DNA of 64,000 nt from Acanthosoma haemorrhoidale (Eukaryota; Arthropoda; Insecta; Hemiptera; Acanthosomatidae), in assembly GCA_930367205.1 (NCBI GenBank), contig OV884014.1:116381768-116445767 (forward strand), in the 5' to 3' direction. Each line of letters opens with the position of its first letter. Position 1 is the first letter of the stretch. Made by a program: the position numbers and the translations under genes. Below the pieces are notes generated by a model, which searched no databases, had not been told where the DNA came from, and worked only from the letters and a program-made list of their open reading frames with translations. Positions 22,809 through 33,570 of this stretch are shown here, one piece after another.

Positions 22809-23085
22809 ACTTAAAGCAGCATACAGTGGGACAAATGTGACGAAATACGATCCTTGATTTTAGTTGCCTCATCAGTTTAGTCTAGATGACAAGAAATAGT
22901 TATTTCTCTCCAAGGAGCTTGTTTTCTGACGTGAGGAGTGATTTGTGAATTATTAATTTTTTGTGAATCCGAACAGATTTCTTGTGTTCAATTTTATTTT
23001 TTTCGGTCACTCCGGTATTGTGTAGATTAAGCATATACAGCGCAGTTAGCACGATGAATGGTTAAATACATTTTTAAATTAAATT

Positions 23086-23322
23086 AAATAAAAGGTGTGA
23101 CCTGGCCGACTTCTAACCAATGCATAGTACCCCTAGGCTCCGCCATAGGTAGACCCTCACTACCTTCCCGAACCCACCAGCCTCCTTTAGGCATTCCACA
23201 CCCTATATCCTTCTCATACTACCTTCAAATGGGACTCCTCTTAGTGAAAGGCACCCATCATCACAAATAAATTCCTTTATTTTTCCTACACCCTATATTT
23301 CCAGTTGAGAGCTAAGAAGGGG
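23086..23322 (+). mobile_element. Family B3 3' UTR fragment (B3b)
   Basis: Aligns as reverse complement with 52997-53215. Shared blocks are GACCTGGCCGACT, ACCCCTAGGCTCC, CTCACTACCTTCC, CCTCCTTTAGGCAT, CACCCTATATC, TTCAAATGGG and TTAGTGAAAGGCAC, and it ends GAGAGCTAAG. It is a 3' UTR without RT sequence and lacks the long A tail of its partner. Confidence 0.7.
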
Positions 23323-23829
23323 GGAAGAAATCATAATTTGTTTTACAAATAATAATAAATGGTAGCCCTTGGAATGTTCAATAAATTAATTGTGTGCATA
23401 GATTCTTTATATAATACTCCAGCAACGGAAGCCTTTTGTTTTCTTATGGCTGAATAGAGGACTCAATCCTAAATTATATAAAATACACAAAATCCTATGT
23501 GTATTTATACGTATATTTGTTTGTGCGATTGACTGCTATCGATAAGTGAACAGCAAGTAGCCAGCGCTCATGGACTGGGTTAGGATTAGCATAGAGCCTT
23601 ATTAATGTTCTCCACTGGAGAGGGGGCACTCTTCAATCTTAGCTCCTTCTAAATTACAGCTTGTATCTTTAGGGTCCCGTCTTTCCCTCTTAATAAGTGG
23701 ACTACAACTAGGTTAGAATGTTAACTGGTCTTCCAACTGTGGCCCGTAGCTGTGAGTAGAATGTTGACTACATGTTTAGAATTGTTATTTGTACTTGTAG
23801 CTGTACAATAGAATATTACTAATTCTTGG
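23323..23829. other. No recognisable feature
   Basis: AT-rich spacer without supported features. Confidence 0.45.
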
Positions 23830-24176
23830 GCCTCCTCGGAGAGTAAGAAGGCATTGGTCTCGTGAACTGCTATAAATGCGTGACAGTGGGAATTTCTCCA
23901 ATCATGTCCTGAGCGTATGTGGCTCTCGCGCTCTTAGTCAACCTCCACTGGAAGTTATCCGGTTACGCGGCTGAAGGAGGAGCGTTGGGGACTTCCAAAG
24001 AATCCGCTTCCTCTTTTGCATGCGAGGGAGGTGGCAACCATGTGGACTTGGGAGGTCTCTGGGCTGTTTGTAAATACTGTATGAATGAGCGAGTGAATGA
24101 AAACATTCATCACAATTACTTATGGCCCAATGAGGCAGATTGTAATTTTATCTTAATAAAGTTGTTTTATTAATAA
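23830..24176 (+). mobile_element. Family A 3' UTR fragment (copy 5)
   Basis: One of two plus-strand family A copies. It begins CCTCCTCGGAGAGTAAGAAG, corresponding to the end of the RT ORF, and runs through GCTATAAATGCGTGACAGTG, ATCATGTCCTGAGCGTATGT, GGAGGTCTCTGGGCTGTTTG and GGCAGATTGTAATTTTATCT to AATAAAGTTGTTTTATTAAT. All conserved blocks of the family UTR are present, which makes it a good reference for the family 3' end. Confidence 0.8.
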
Positions 24177-24710
24177 TTATTGGAGATTCTCATTTGAGGG
24201 CTAATTCATACTAAATCCTCTAGGATATCGCTATTATCTCTCCAAGTTGTTACCTGGTTCTCTTGACAACAACAATTTACTGATAATACAAAAACAACGT
24301 TGTCAAACTCAAAAACGAATTCATGAACCGTTTTGTTTCATCTTGTAATTCTAACTTGCTTTACCTTGATGTGTCAAGGCCTCAGTTGCTAAAGGTGGCT
24401 GGTTGGCCTTATTTTCATTTCTTTTTGTAATAATTTCGTCTATCCGACTGCCTAGGTCTCGGTTACTCGTTAATTTCTTGTTTTATTTTCGCCCCATTAC
24501 TCTGCGATGTTAAACGGTTAAACTTTCTTTTTTTTTTTTTTCCGCCCCCCTTAAGCCATTTCGTTAAATGATTGATTTATTGGTCATTAATTCATGGTCG
24601 TTAAATGAACGAGCTTTTAAATATATCCCATAGTGAAACGGCTGGCCTACCGTCATAAATATATAATTTTGAACTAGGATTCTCTGTCCAGTGACACCGT
24701 ACTCCTACAA
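24177..24710. other. No recognisable feature
   Basis: AT-rich spacer with poly-T around 24525-24542. Confidence 0.45.
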
Positions 24711-24990
24711 GTTTTTTTTTTAATTTCAAAACCTCTTTATTGATAAGTTTTACAATGATCAAAAATTTGGATTTACAATTTTCTCGTACTGCGATGCGAT
24801 GATGCATTCGAAGGAGGGCATAAAATATAATACAATTTCAGATTGAAGTTAAAAAGTCAACACATACACAACACTAGGTGATGAGGCTCACCTTCAGCTT
24901 ACAACTGGGAAAAAACCAAAAACTAAAACCTATATCTAGAACCTAAGACTAAAGCGTTCCTGCCATCGATAGTGGAACGGAGCGGGGTAC
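24711..24990 (-). mobile_element. Family B2 3' end (B2b)
   Basis: Aligns with the 3' part of 58070-58925 in the same orientation. Shared plus-strand blocks are GCGATGCGATGATGCATTCGAAGGAGG, ACTAGGTGAT, GGCTCACCTTC, GAACCTAAGACTAAAGCGTTCCTGCC and ATCGATRGKGGAACGGAGCGGGG. T-rich sequence at 24712-24722 is probably the A tail. The RT coding part is missing apart from the last few codons. Confidence 0.7.
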
Positions 24991-26093
24991 TACTACAAGC
25001 CTTGCCTACCTCCCAATATAGCAACGATTGCTACTGATTACAATAGTAATTATAAGCAAAACTGAAGTTTGTGTAGAAAATTTGAAATGTGCTCCCGAAC
25101 CTAGTGGTTCGTTAGATTTCAATAATTCATTTTCTTTGTTTAGCATATATATGTTTCCCCTTGTTTCTACATTGTTAATGCAGTCCTATTTGATTTGTCA
25201 GGCAACTTCAAAACTAGTTTGATATCCCCGTAGCTGCTATTTGTTTAGTAACACGAGCGTAGTACAATTCCTATTCCTATTGTTTCCGTTTGTTTGACGG
25301 CGCAGGAGTCGTGTAAACACAAGCGAGGAGGTTTTCATAATTGTCTATATTATTCACAGATAAAACGAGAAACCCCAGGCCAGAAATATCGCTTACTTGG
25401 GCTGGGCTATAGTGCCATGTTGATTCAGAAATTATTATCAGCTCAATAGGCCCTCTCTTTCAGGAATAGTATGATAATTTTTTTTTCCAAAATAATTTTG
25501 ACTGTTCCCATTAGGATTACTCGTTGGTTTTACTAATCCTCTTAAGCATCTACATGTGCATCTACTTCATTAAGGCGGTAGATAATGAGTCTTATAAACT
25601 TAAATAAAGTTTTTGGAGGATACATTTAACACTTTTACCTTGCTAGGTTGTCTCATGATCATTTTGTTGTATGCATTGGCTCTTACTTACAGGTCATCAG
25701 TGACATTTTTATCAAAATTGCAATTTTACTAGTTTTGAAGTCAAGGACTGATGTCTTTCTAGCATCGAAGTTTCTACCGCTAGTGGTTATCACTATATTA
25801 GTCTACTTTTTGTTTAATGAAGTGGTTTTTCTTCGCTACAAGTATGGGTATATTAAATTAACCTAATAAATGCAATTTTTGTATAATTTTAAAAAAACAA
25901 GAGCGTCTCACTAATCGAAGTGAAAACTGTGCTGGGATTAGGGAGGAATCGTCGTCAAACTCGAAGAAAAGATTTTCTGACAAGACAATGTGGAAATGAA
26001 ATATTAGAAAAGCAAAAATTACAAAAGGAGAGGATTATATAAATACAAAAAGGGTCATAAAGCCTGCCAAAAGCGTAGGATAAGGAATAAGCT
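24991..26093. other. No recognisable feature
   Basis: Two plus-strand ORFs (25028-25222 and 25648-25866) are hydrophobic because of T-rich codons and show no motif. Confidence 0.4.
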
Positions 26094-26532
26094 TTCTCAA
26101 TGCACTATCTGGGCATGACAATGGATAGGCATCTCCGTTTCTCTACTCATTTTAGTAATAAAATAGAAAAAGTACGACACAGCTCTTACCGGCTATCGCA
26201 CTTGCTAACTTCACCCAACCTGTCGCTTCGTCTTAAACTGATGATATATAAATGTGCCCACCGGCCAGCTCTGCTGTACGGTGCCCCGCTATTTACCCAC
26301 TTGACTGACAATACAGCCGAATGTCTCCAACATTTCCAGAATGGGATCATGCAAAAAGTGGTCCGACATACCTCTCTCGAGAGGTTGAAGAACGCTGACC
26401 TGCACCCGCTGCTTGGTGTGCCGTCGGTGGGTGAGTTCATCCGCCGGAGACACATCAAGTTTTGTGACTGGTTGCAGGACCTGACAAACCCAGTGTTTAA
26501 CACTATGTCCCCACCACCCTTCCCAGTTGTAA
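26094..26532 (+). mobile_element. Non-LTR retrotransposon family B, RT C-terminal piece (B1b)
   Basis: The cleanest coding copy of the B1 subfamily, truncated at both ends. Similarity starts at the YLG motif of the RT thumb region and stops just after the PPPFP motif, where unrelated AT-rich sequence begins. The 3' UTR present at 10539-11077 is absent. This is unusual for a simple target-primed insertion and suggests later deletion or rearrangement. Confidence 0.75.
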
Positions 26533-26540
26533 TATTTTAA
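26100..26540 (+). pseudogene. Non-LTR reverse transcriptase C-terminus (family B1)
   Basis: 146 codons, open. It begins MHYLGMTMDRHLRFSTHF, the 'YLGxxxDxxLxFxxH' motif after the RT palm. It continues SPNLSLRLKLMIYKCAHRPALLYGAPLF (written here as one motif region, residues about 40-67), LQHFQNGIMQKVVRHTSL, GEFIRRRHIKFCDWLQDL and NPVFNTMSPPPFP. This is the standard tail of CR1/Jockey-like RT proteins ('LLxYKxxxRPxLxYGxPLF ... LQxFQN'). The catalytic core is upstream and absent. The first Met is internal to the original ORF. It cannot polymerise. Confidence 0.8.
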
Positions 26541-28356
26541 TAATTGAATTTTTTTAAAGTACATAACTTATGTTTATTATTATAACGTTATTATTATTTA
26601 CAATAATAAAAATACGTTATTATTTATTATAATAATAAAGTTTATATTAAAGAGTTTTGGAGTTTTATTGACGAAGTAAACCTACCAAGTTATGCCGTTT
26701 GCAAGCTTTAAGGCTACCAGTCCATGTGTTTCAAAAATCCGCGCGAAATAGATAAATTTGTAAAATATAATGATTTGAGTTGTAAATAATACGGCTGAGT
26801 AATGTTGAATCAAACTCAACTATTCCCTACAAACTGTTTTTTTGGGAGGGTTTTTCAAAAGTTTACACAACCGATGTCTTTCTAGGGTGTGCCAAATCAT
26901 ATTTGATGGCATACAATTTTTGTTAGTTATGTTGTAAGCACTGAAGGTGGTTGCTCTTTAGTAAATATAAAATTGTCTACAGGCAGACATAATAACAGTT
27001 TCATCTATCGATTTTTTTTTTTATTGATCGATGTATCTAAAAAGAATTTGGCCCTCATTGGAGCATTCATCCCACCTTGCATAAGTAAATATTATGCCGT
27101 CAGATAAAGGAGTCTGACAATAACACTCCCTTGTGTATGCTTTCGCCTAGCGTGTTTGTTTTGTTCCTGTTCATCTGCCTCGGGTAAGTTCAGGAAGCAG
27201 GGGGTTATGTACAGCCTGTGACCTTTGGAGTGTGGGAATACCGACCTCATCAGCTGGGCCTAGGTAAAATAAAATAGTTCAGGTGATAATTTAACTGAGC
27301 TTACACTTGACCCCAGAGAGAAAAGAAAATAAGCCAAGAAGCCAAAGAGCTCTAGGTCAGCAGTGGATGGATATTAGCTGAGGTGGGGCCGTATGAGAAA
27401 TATCTTAACCCTATTTTCCACTCCGACAGCTCTTCCTCCTCCCGGAAAATTCCCCCTCCGATATTAGGTTTAAAGGGGCCACTTTAAAGTCAGAATCTGC
27501 AATATAAGTGCTTCTCTTTTATTCATTACATTTTCTCTGGAGTCCGGAGTAAGTACTGTTCTTTTCCAAGTGCTCAATTGTTGCATCTAGAGTTTTTTTG
27601 TTTAATCTATTTATTGATTGCCGACTACACGTGCTGTAAGTATGACATAATGGCATGAAGGCAGTGATACCTCCCCTGTACCGTTGAAGATATCTATTCC
27701 ATTGGCTCCGCAGTTGTCGTTGTATCAGTGGGTGTAGATTTCCGCCGTGGTGTTCGTCGTCAAAGTTTATTTATGAAATGCTCTATTGCAGTTCTGAGCG
27801 CAGGGGATTTTTCAGCTCAGTGTGAAGTATTAGTTATTTCCATTCCATTTGTCATAGTTCATTCATTGGAGATATTTCCTTCGTTTCTGGTGACTGTTAT
27901 AGTGAAAAGTTTCTTGACATAAACGTATAATTTAATTATGAATATTTGATTAAGTCAAAGTTTTATTTCTAATGCAACTTTTTGAAAACATTTGTACCTG
28001 TTATTTATAACTTTTAACATATAATAGTTCTTGCAATTCTTAGAAGGGATTAGAAAAAAAAAATGCCTTCTGAATTTAGTTTCTTGAACAATAACAAGAG
28101 TAATCCTACAATATAGCGACGTTGTTACATTCAAATGTAATCTTCGCGTCTCTAACAAGATAGAAAGGTTAGTTTAATATATAAAAATTTCCTGTATAAT
28201 GTATTAAAAAAACTTTTTTAATTTGGTTCAACAAGTTTTAGTTGAATTAAAAAGTTATCGGTTATTAAAATATAACTTTTCGCGAAAGTGTTAAAATGAA
28301 ACTTTGCCTATTGCCGAGTTTAATAATTTTTAATTTCATCGTAATTCTACCAGTAG
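26533..28356. other. No recognisable feature
   Basis: AT-rich, including TTATTATTATA-type low complexity at 26570-26650. The ORF at 27728-27922 and the minus ORF at 27955-28158 have no recognisable motif. Confidence 0.4.
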
Positions 28357-28394
<38 letters not shown>

Positions 28395-28427
28395 TTAGTG
28401 TATATATAATATATATATATACACTAA
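28357..28427. repeat. (AT)n microsatellite with terminal palindrome
   Basis: An alternating AT run of about 35 bases followed by TTAGTGTATATATA, AT-rich loop, and TATATATACACTAA, a 14-base inverted repeat at 28395-28427 that could form a cruciform or hairpin. Confidence 0.8.
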
Positions 28428-28784
28428 ATTATCGGCGACAGATATACTTTTCAATTTCTTCTCAAATACTCAAAAATAATTTTGACCAAGAATGAAATAT
28501 GTTGAGGTTCCGGGCAGGGCAGACCGACTGGGTTTGTTGTGTCGATAGATAGGTTGCCATGGGCTACCTTCAATCAATGCTCAAACCGTTCGTTCGTTCC
28601 TTTTAAATGTTAGTATTATCACTGATTTATATCAGTTCAATTATTTAATTAACTGTTACAATAAGGATTAGGAGTCCGCCATTGCACCTTACTACATGTA
28701 CTATGTTAATATAGTCTTTAAATTTATTTTTTTTCTGCTTTAGCAATAAGAAGAATATATACTTATTAAATAATATTTTTTTCT

Positions 28785-28818
28785 AAAATAACTAGTTTGT
28801 TTGAAAACTAGTTATTTT
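28785..28818. repeat. Perfect 14-bp inverted repeat
   Basis: AAAATAACTAGTTT at 28785-28798 and AAACTAGTTATTTT at 28805-28818, separated by six bases. It is a strong hairpin candidate just upstream of the 79-bp tandem array. It is not a bacterial-type terminator, because the context is eukaryotic and there is no gene upstream. Confidence 0.7.
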
Positions 28819-28842
28819 TTAAGATGCTCACTGCATTTTTAC

Positions 28843-29240
28843 ATTTTAATTATTGATACAATGTCCTCATAAACGTACGTTTTTTTGAATTTCGCTTCAT
28901 TATTTATTATTTATCTGTACTATTTTAATTATTGATACAATGTCCTCATAAACGTACGTTTTTTTGAATTTCGCTTCATTATTTATTATTTATCTGTACT
29001 ATTTTAATTATTGATACAATGTCCTCATAAACGTACGTTTTTTTGAATTTCGCTTCATTATTTATTATTTATCTGTACTATTTTAATTATTGATACAATG
29101 TCCTCATAAACGTACGTTTTTTTGAATTTCGCTTCATTATTTATTATTTATCTGTACTATTTTAATTATTGATACAATGTCCTCATAAACGTACGTTTTT
29201 TTGAATTTCGCTTCATTATTTATTATTTATCTGTACTATT
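28843..29240. repeat. 79-bp tandem repeat, 5 units
   Basis: The block ATTTTAATTATTGATACAAT, then GTCCTCATAAACGTACGTTT, TTTTGAATTTCGCTTCATTA and TTTATTATTTATCTGTACT repeats five times with a constant period of 79 (the TATTGATACA word starts at 28851, 28930, 29009, 29088 and 29167). I found no differences between units except at the array edges. It is A+T-rich, non-coding and contains the palindrome ACGTACGT in each unit. Confidence 0.95.
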
Positions 29241-29445
29241 AAATCGTTTCGTTTTATAATTGTTTTTTTTGTTTTTTTTTACAGGTATGTGTAATCGAGT
29301 TTTATTATAGAGTGAAATATGTAAGTAAGTTAAAATTATTCTATTATTATTAATAATGATATTATGGTTGAATAACACTTAAAAAGATCCATATTATGAT
29401 ATTTTGTATTGTTTTAAAATTAGTTTTTAAAAAAATAGTTAAAAG

Positions 29446-29476
29446 TCGACGTTTCGCCTGTTCAGGCATCCAAGAA
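29446..29476 (-). ncRNA. Hammerhead-like motif, degenerate (possible Penelope-type remnant)
   Basis: Complemented: CTTGGATGCCTGAACAGGCG then AAACGTCGAC. A five-base-pair stem GCCTG/CAGGC with an AA loop sits directly before GAAAC and GTCGAC. Hammerhead ribozymes have CUGANGA, stem II, GAAA, and such sequences occur in Penelope-like retroelements. The CUGANGA box is degenerate here (CTTGGAT), so cleavage activity is unlikely. No Penelope RT is visible nearby. Confidence 0.3.
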
Positions 29477-30179
29477 CAAAAGACATTTTGGGAGACACTT
29501 CAAGGTGTTTTTTTTTGAAAAATTAATTTTCACGTCATAGCAATATTTAATAATAAGCTTCAATGATTTTATGTTTAAATGCATTCAGGTTGAAAAAAAA
29601 TACTATAATTGATCCGTGGAATCTCTAATTATGAAAAAAAATTACTTTTTTGGTAGAATTAGTACTGTTATAATATATTTTCAGACTTGTGTTGAGTATG
29701 ACGAATAAAATTACGCAAGAAGAAGGTCGAAGATAGAGGGATTTTTTTTTATATTACTAATAATAATTTGTTTATGTTTAATTATAGCTTCTAAATTATA
29801 ATATAAATGTAGCTGGTATATGGTGTTTCATTAGTGCACAAAGAGATAGCCACAGGGTGGGCTGTATACTTGATCCGTTCAAGGTCTGCTCTTATTTGAA
29901 TTCCCTCTCTCTTCTCTTCGGTACGGTTCTTTTATTTTTTCCCTCCCTTTTGTATTTATTTAATTTCCTCAGTTGGCTTTTTCTTTTTTACTTTAGTATA
30001 TAAAACCTTTAGCTGGCCATTCTACACGAACCCCTTTGTTAAAAGTTATATTCTTCAATGTTATCTACTAACTACATAAACATTTTACGTTATTTAATTA
30101 CCTTTTATGCTTTACACCCTTGAAATAAATTCTATTAGTGTAAAAGAGCCTAGGATCCTATAAAAAAATATACAAGTGC
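29477..30179. other. No recognisable feature
   Basis: AT-rich sequence without motif-bearing ORFs. Confidence 0.45.
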
Positions 30180-30470
30180 TAATAAGATGTAAAGCAATAA
30201 TTTATAATGCTTGTCATACCTGTATTAGCCATCATTGAGTATGAGCTGCACTGTTAAGTTTCTTAAACTTCAAAAAGTACAGAATACATTTCCAAGAATA
30301 ATAAAAAATTCATCTAGGCCTACTACAATGTCCCGACTTCATGATACTACTGACATTGGCTTTATTTATAACATAGTAATAGAAAACATTCGAAGGTTTC
30401 TTAAAAATTTTGAATGTTGCAAAAATAATTTATTAAAAGTGCCTAGAAAGTACCAACTAGGAAAATGATA
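30180..30470 (+). pseudogene. Non-LTR reverse transcriptase C-terminal scrap
   Basis: In one frame, KAIIYNACHTCISHH (30190-30235) resembles the 'KLLIYKxxxRPxLxY' RT motif. After stops and a frameshift, the ORF 30235-30468 continues FLKLQKVQNTFPRIIKNSSR, then TMSRLHDTTDIGFIYNIVIE and NIRRFLKNFECCKNNLL. This matches the 'LQxxQNxxLRxIxxxPRxTxxxxLHxxT ... FxxxxxxxxNPLL' pattern that closes many Jockey-group RT proteins. It is related in plan to the fragment at 35105-35312 and differs from families A and B. Confidence 0.5.
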
Positions 30471-32899
30471 AATAAATACAGTAATTTTAATTTTTAGGAC
30501 CAGTCGAAATCAGTCGTTAGTAGGTTTTTTTTCCGTTTTCCTGGGCATAAATAAATTAATATTTTAGTTTTTTGTATTATTAATTGTATTTTAGTTTATA
30601 GGCGCTATTGCGTCTGTTTACTTGTTATGTAATGAGCACATGAAACATAAAATAAAATATAGAAATTTCCTCTTTCTCAAAAAAAAGCAATGTTTGTATA
30701 TTTCGGATGAATGTTACACTGCCGTTTTTGAAAATACCTGATCAGGTCTGTTACCTGAAAGGCGTGCGGTTTCCTGTGCCCTGGACGTACCTTCATTCAA
30801 GAGACCCTGCACAGGGATTATCCCGCTTTCAACCCTCAAACCCTGCAGCTAATGACAGGATCGTGACCGAGTCTATAACCGGTATTTTTGCCGATTTATT
30901 GAAGTTGGTGCTGAAAATCTTGTTATTTGCGCTTTGGGCTATATTTTTTTTGTTGCTCGATGTGTAGTTGACATTGCGGTAAATGAAATATTTCAGTTTT
31001 TCTTCATTTCCGCTAGTTAGCGAAGTGATATCCTGCAAATTCACTTCCCTGCCAGATAGCCAGCTCATAACTTTCATTTGCTCAAATTTAAATCATCAAT
31101 TGATCTGACATGGATAAATAATGGCCTTTTGCTGTGAAATAATTCCCTTTCCTAAAAATTGTCATGGACACACAGTAGTTCTATTTGTAATATTTGCTCA
31201 CGGAGTTTAGATGCTCACTTTAGGAAGAAAAAGGCAACGATGTACTTAGGTTAAGAACGGATTTTAATTTAATCATCTATTTTAAATGTGTTTACATTCA
31301 AGCCTCACTTATACAGAGCACCGCTCAGCCTTCTAGCTGATTACGGTATATTCAGAAGTATTCTTATAAATGGAAAATGAAAAAAAAAATCTTTACTGAT
31401 GGATAAATATGAAACAAACAGAATAAACTTTCTTTCATAATTGTGCTGAAGTGTCATAAGTTCAAAAGTAGGATTCCGAGGAAAATTGGATAGAAAGGGG
31501 ATAGATTAAAGAAAGGATAAGATCATTGAAAGGTAGCTAAAGCGTGCAGATAAGATAGTGAATTATCAAACTAAGGTGCTGCTGGTAATATTTAGATTTA
31601 AACTTCGGGAGTGAAGAATGTTTTTGCAAATGTTGTCCGATAATCAATGAAGGCCAATCGATAGAAACAGGGGGTGTGTTGATGGCATTTGAATTTGAGT
31701 ATAGAGAGGATTTGATTAAGAGGAGATTGTAAAGGTTACAGAGCTGTTTAGTGGTGCGATACTTCGATACCCACTACCACGGTGTAGAGTCAAAAGTACA
31801 TATTTTGAAGTTTGAACATTTATAGCTGACAGCGTGCCTTTCGAAACCGTTCGTGGTCGATATTCTAATGTTAAGAGAAATTTTCGCCCTCATGAGGGAA
31901 GGTCTTCTACCCCTTATTCAAGGAGACCGATAGATATGTCCAGGTCGGAAAATGGGCGGTGCAAGGTTGAGAATTCCATTAGCTCGTGTAGGCGGATATT
32001 GGGGCACGTTTCCCTTGGGAGAGCTATGTCCGGGGCCGATTGTTTCTCGAGGGTAGGAAAATTACAGGCGAAGAATCACGTTCACGAGGAACCACTTTCA
32101 CGGCTGTCAACTATCGGATTGTCGGAGAGTGGCCTGCCCTACCTCTATGTCGTCTTCATGTCTAGGTTACCTTTCTGCTCCGGTTTTAGTACCTCTTTGT
32201 AACTTCGGCTCTCCCGGAACTTGTTTTTAAAAAGTAAATTACCTTGTATTCTTGTCTCTAACTCTACGAAATAGATCATTTTGTTGTGACTCCTGTCTTG
32301 CATACTGATATGAAATAGCCATAAACATCATGACATACTTTAAAAGTAAAAATTTGAATCGTCATTCGGCTGCTATGTTTCACTGAGTTCCGGTTCATGC
32401 TACAACAAATGTTTTTTTAAATATTTTCTTTTCTGTACTTCTGTACGCCTCCGGAAGCTTTTTTACTTACAGATGAGTAGGATCGGAGTAATCGATATGA
32501 TATACCGGAGGTGAATACTCGGGTGAGAGACGAATAAGTGCAAGGAACACCAAATAAAGTTGGCTAAAGCCACACATTGGGAGATAATATGAAAACCAAT
32601 CACATAGACGAAGCTCGGGCAAGAGTAAGGACAACTCGAGTCAAACCCTCAAGCCATACAGTAACCATATAGAAAGACTGGGCTCAGAAAGTGGGGCGAG
32701 GAAATGGTGAAATGAAAGAGGAACAGATAAGGTTGGGAGAGACAGGCCGAAGTAGACAGTTTCTCTGAGACACCTTAAATACTGCAATACCGTACAAATA
32801 TAACAATAATAAATTGAAGATTGCTAGCGACAGCAATTGGTTTCTGGTTCTTCAGGTGATTTGAATTTTTGAGATGCTTTTAATTTTTTTTTTTAATTT
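30471..32899. other. No recognisable gene; two unexplained ORFs
   Basis: A plus-strand ORF at 31834-32202 (122 codons, start MPFETVRGRYSNVKRNFRPH) lies in a GC-richer patch. It has no motif I know and its base composition differs from its neighbours. The ORF at 30707-30967 ends in a hydrophobic stretch (LLKLVLKILLFALWAIFFLLL) that is largely T-rich composition. Neither has supporting signals. Confidence 0.35.
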
Positions 32900-33570
32900 A
32901 ACAACTTTATTATGATAAAATTACAATCTGTCTCATAAGTAATTGTGTTAAATGTTTTCATTCATATTATATTTACAATTTCCATTCACTCGCGCATTTA
33001 TACGGTATTTACAAACAGCCCAGAGACCTCCCAAGTCCACATGGTTGTCACCTCCCTCGCATGCGAAAGAGGGAGCGGAGTCTTGGGAAGTCCCCCACGC
33101 TCCTCCGTCGGCCGCGTCACCGGATACGAGCCAACTGAGGCTGACCAAGAGCGCGAGAGCCACATACGTTCAGGACATGATTGGAGAAACTGGCCATTGT
33201 CAGGACTCCCACTGTCACGCATTTATAGCAGGTCACGAGGCCACTGCCGTTTTAGTCTCCGATGAGGATTATAGGGATGAATGGTGCAATGCAATGACTG
33301 TGATACGGGATTAGGGTGGTTGGATAGGTTACTATGGAATTGGAAGGGATGAGTTCTAGAATGTAGGGTATATTAAGATCGTTATGAAGGGTTTTGTTGC
33401 TGACGTAATAAGGGGCATTTACTATTGTTCTCAGGACTTTTGATTGAAAGGATTGGATACGCTTGATGTTCGACTTTTTTGCTGTCCACCATAGCTCTAT
33501 TCCGTATGTCCAGATTGGCTTCAGTGTAACTTGGTAGATTAGTAATTTGTTTTCTGTTGAGAGATGGTTT
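32900..33570 (-). mobile_element. Jockey-like retrotransposon family A, 5'-truncated copy 6
   Basis: Minus strand. It begins in RT sequence LLIYQVTLKPIWTYGIELW (near 33545-33480), continues through the KAFHNDLNIPYI region, and closes with the IIL/RRLKRQWPRDLL-type end near 33270-33240, followed by the family UTR down to ACAACTTTATT at 32902. Frame breaks are present, and a deletion of the KFHSNLSNHPNP region relative to copy 1 is visible near 33330. It is closely similar to copy 1 across the shared part. Confidence 0.8.

Noticed and set aside
26186..26564. Minus-strand ORFs opposite the family B1 RT
   Set aside because: Antisense shadows of the RT C-terminus, which has clear motifs on the plus strand. 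The same applies to the minus ORFs at 39391-39930.
31834..32202. 122-codon ORF as a host gene
   Set aside because: No recognisable domain, no splice or promoter support and no repeat partner. Left as unexplained in the gap entry.
32945..33314. Plus-strand ORFs of 106 and 120 codons
   Set aside because: They lie on the antisense strand of the family A 3' UTR. Similar shadows recur in other copies (2295, 41388, 51352, 53869).
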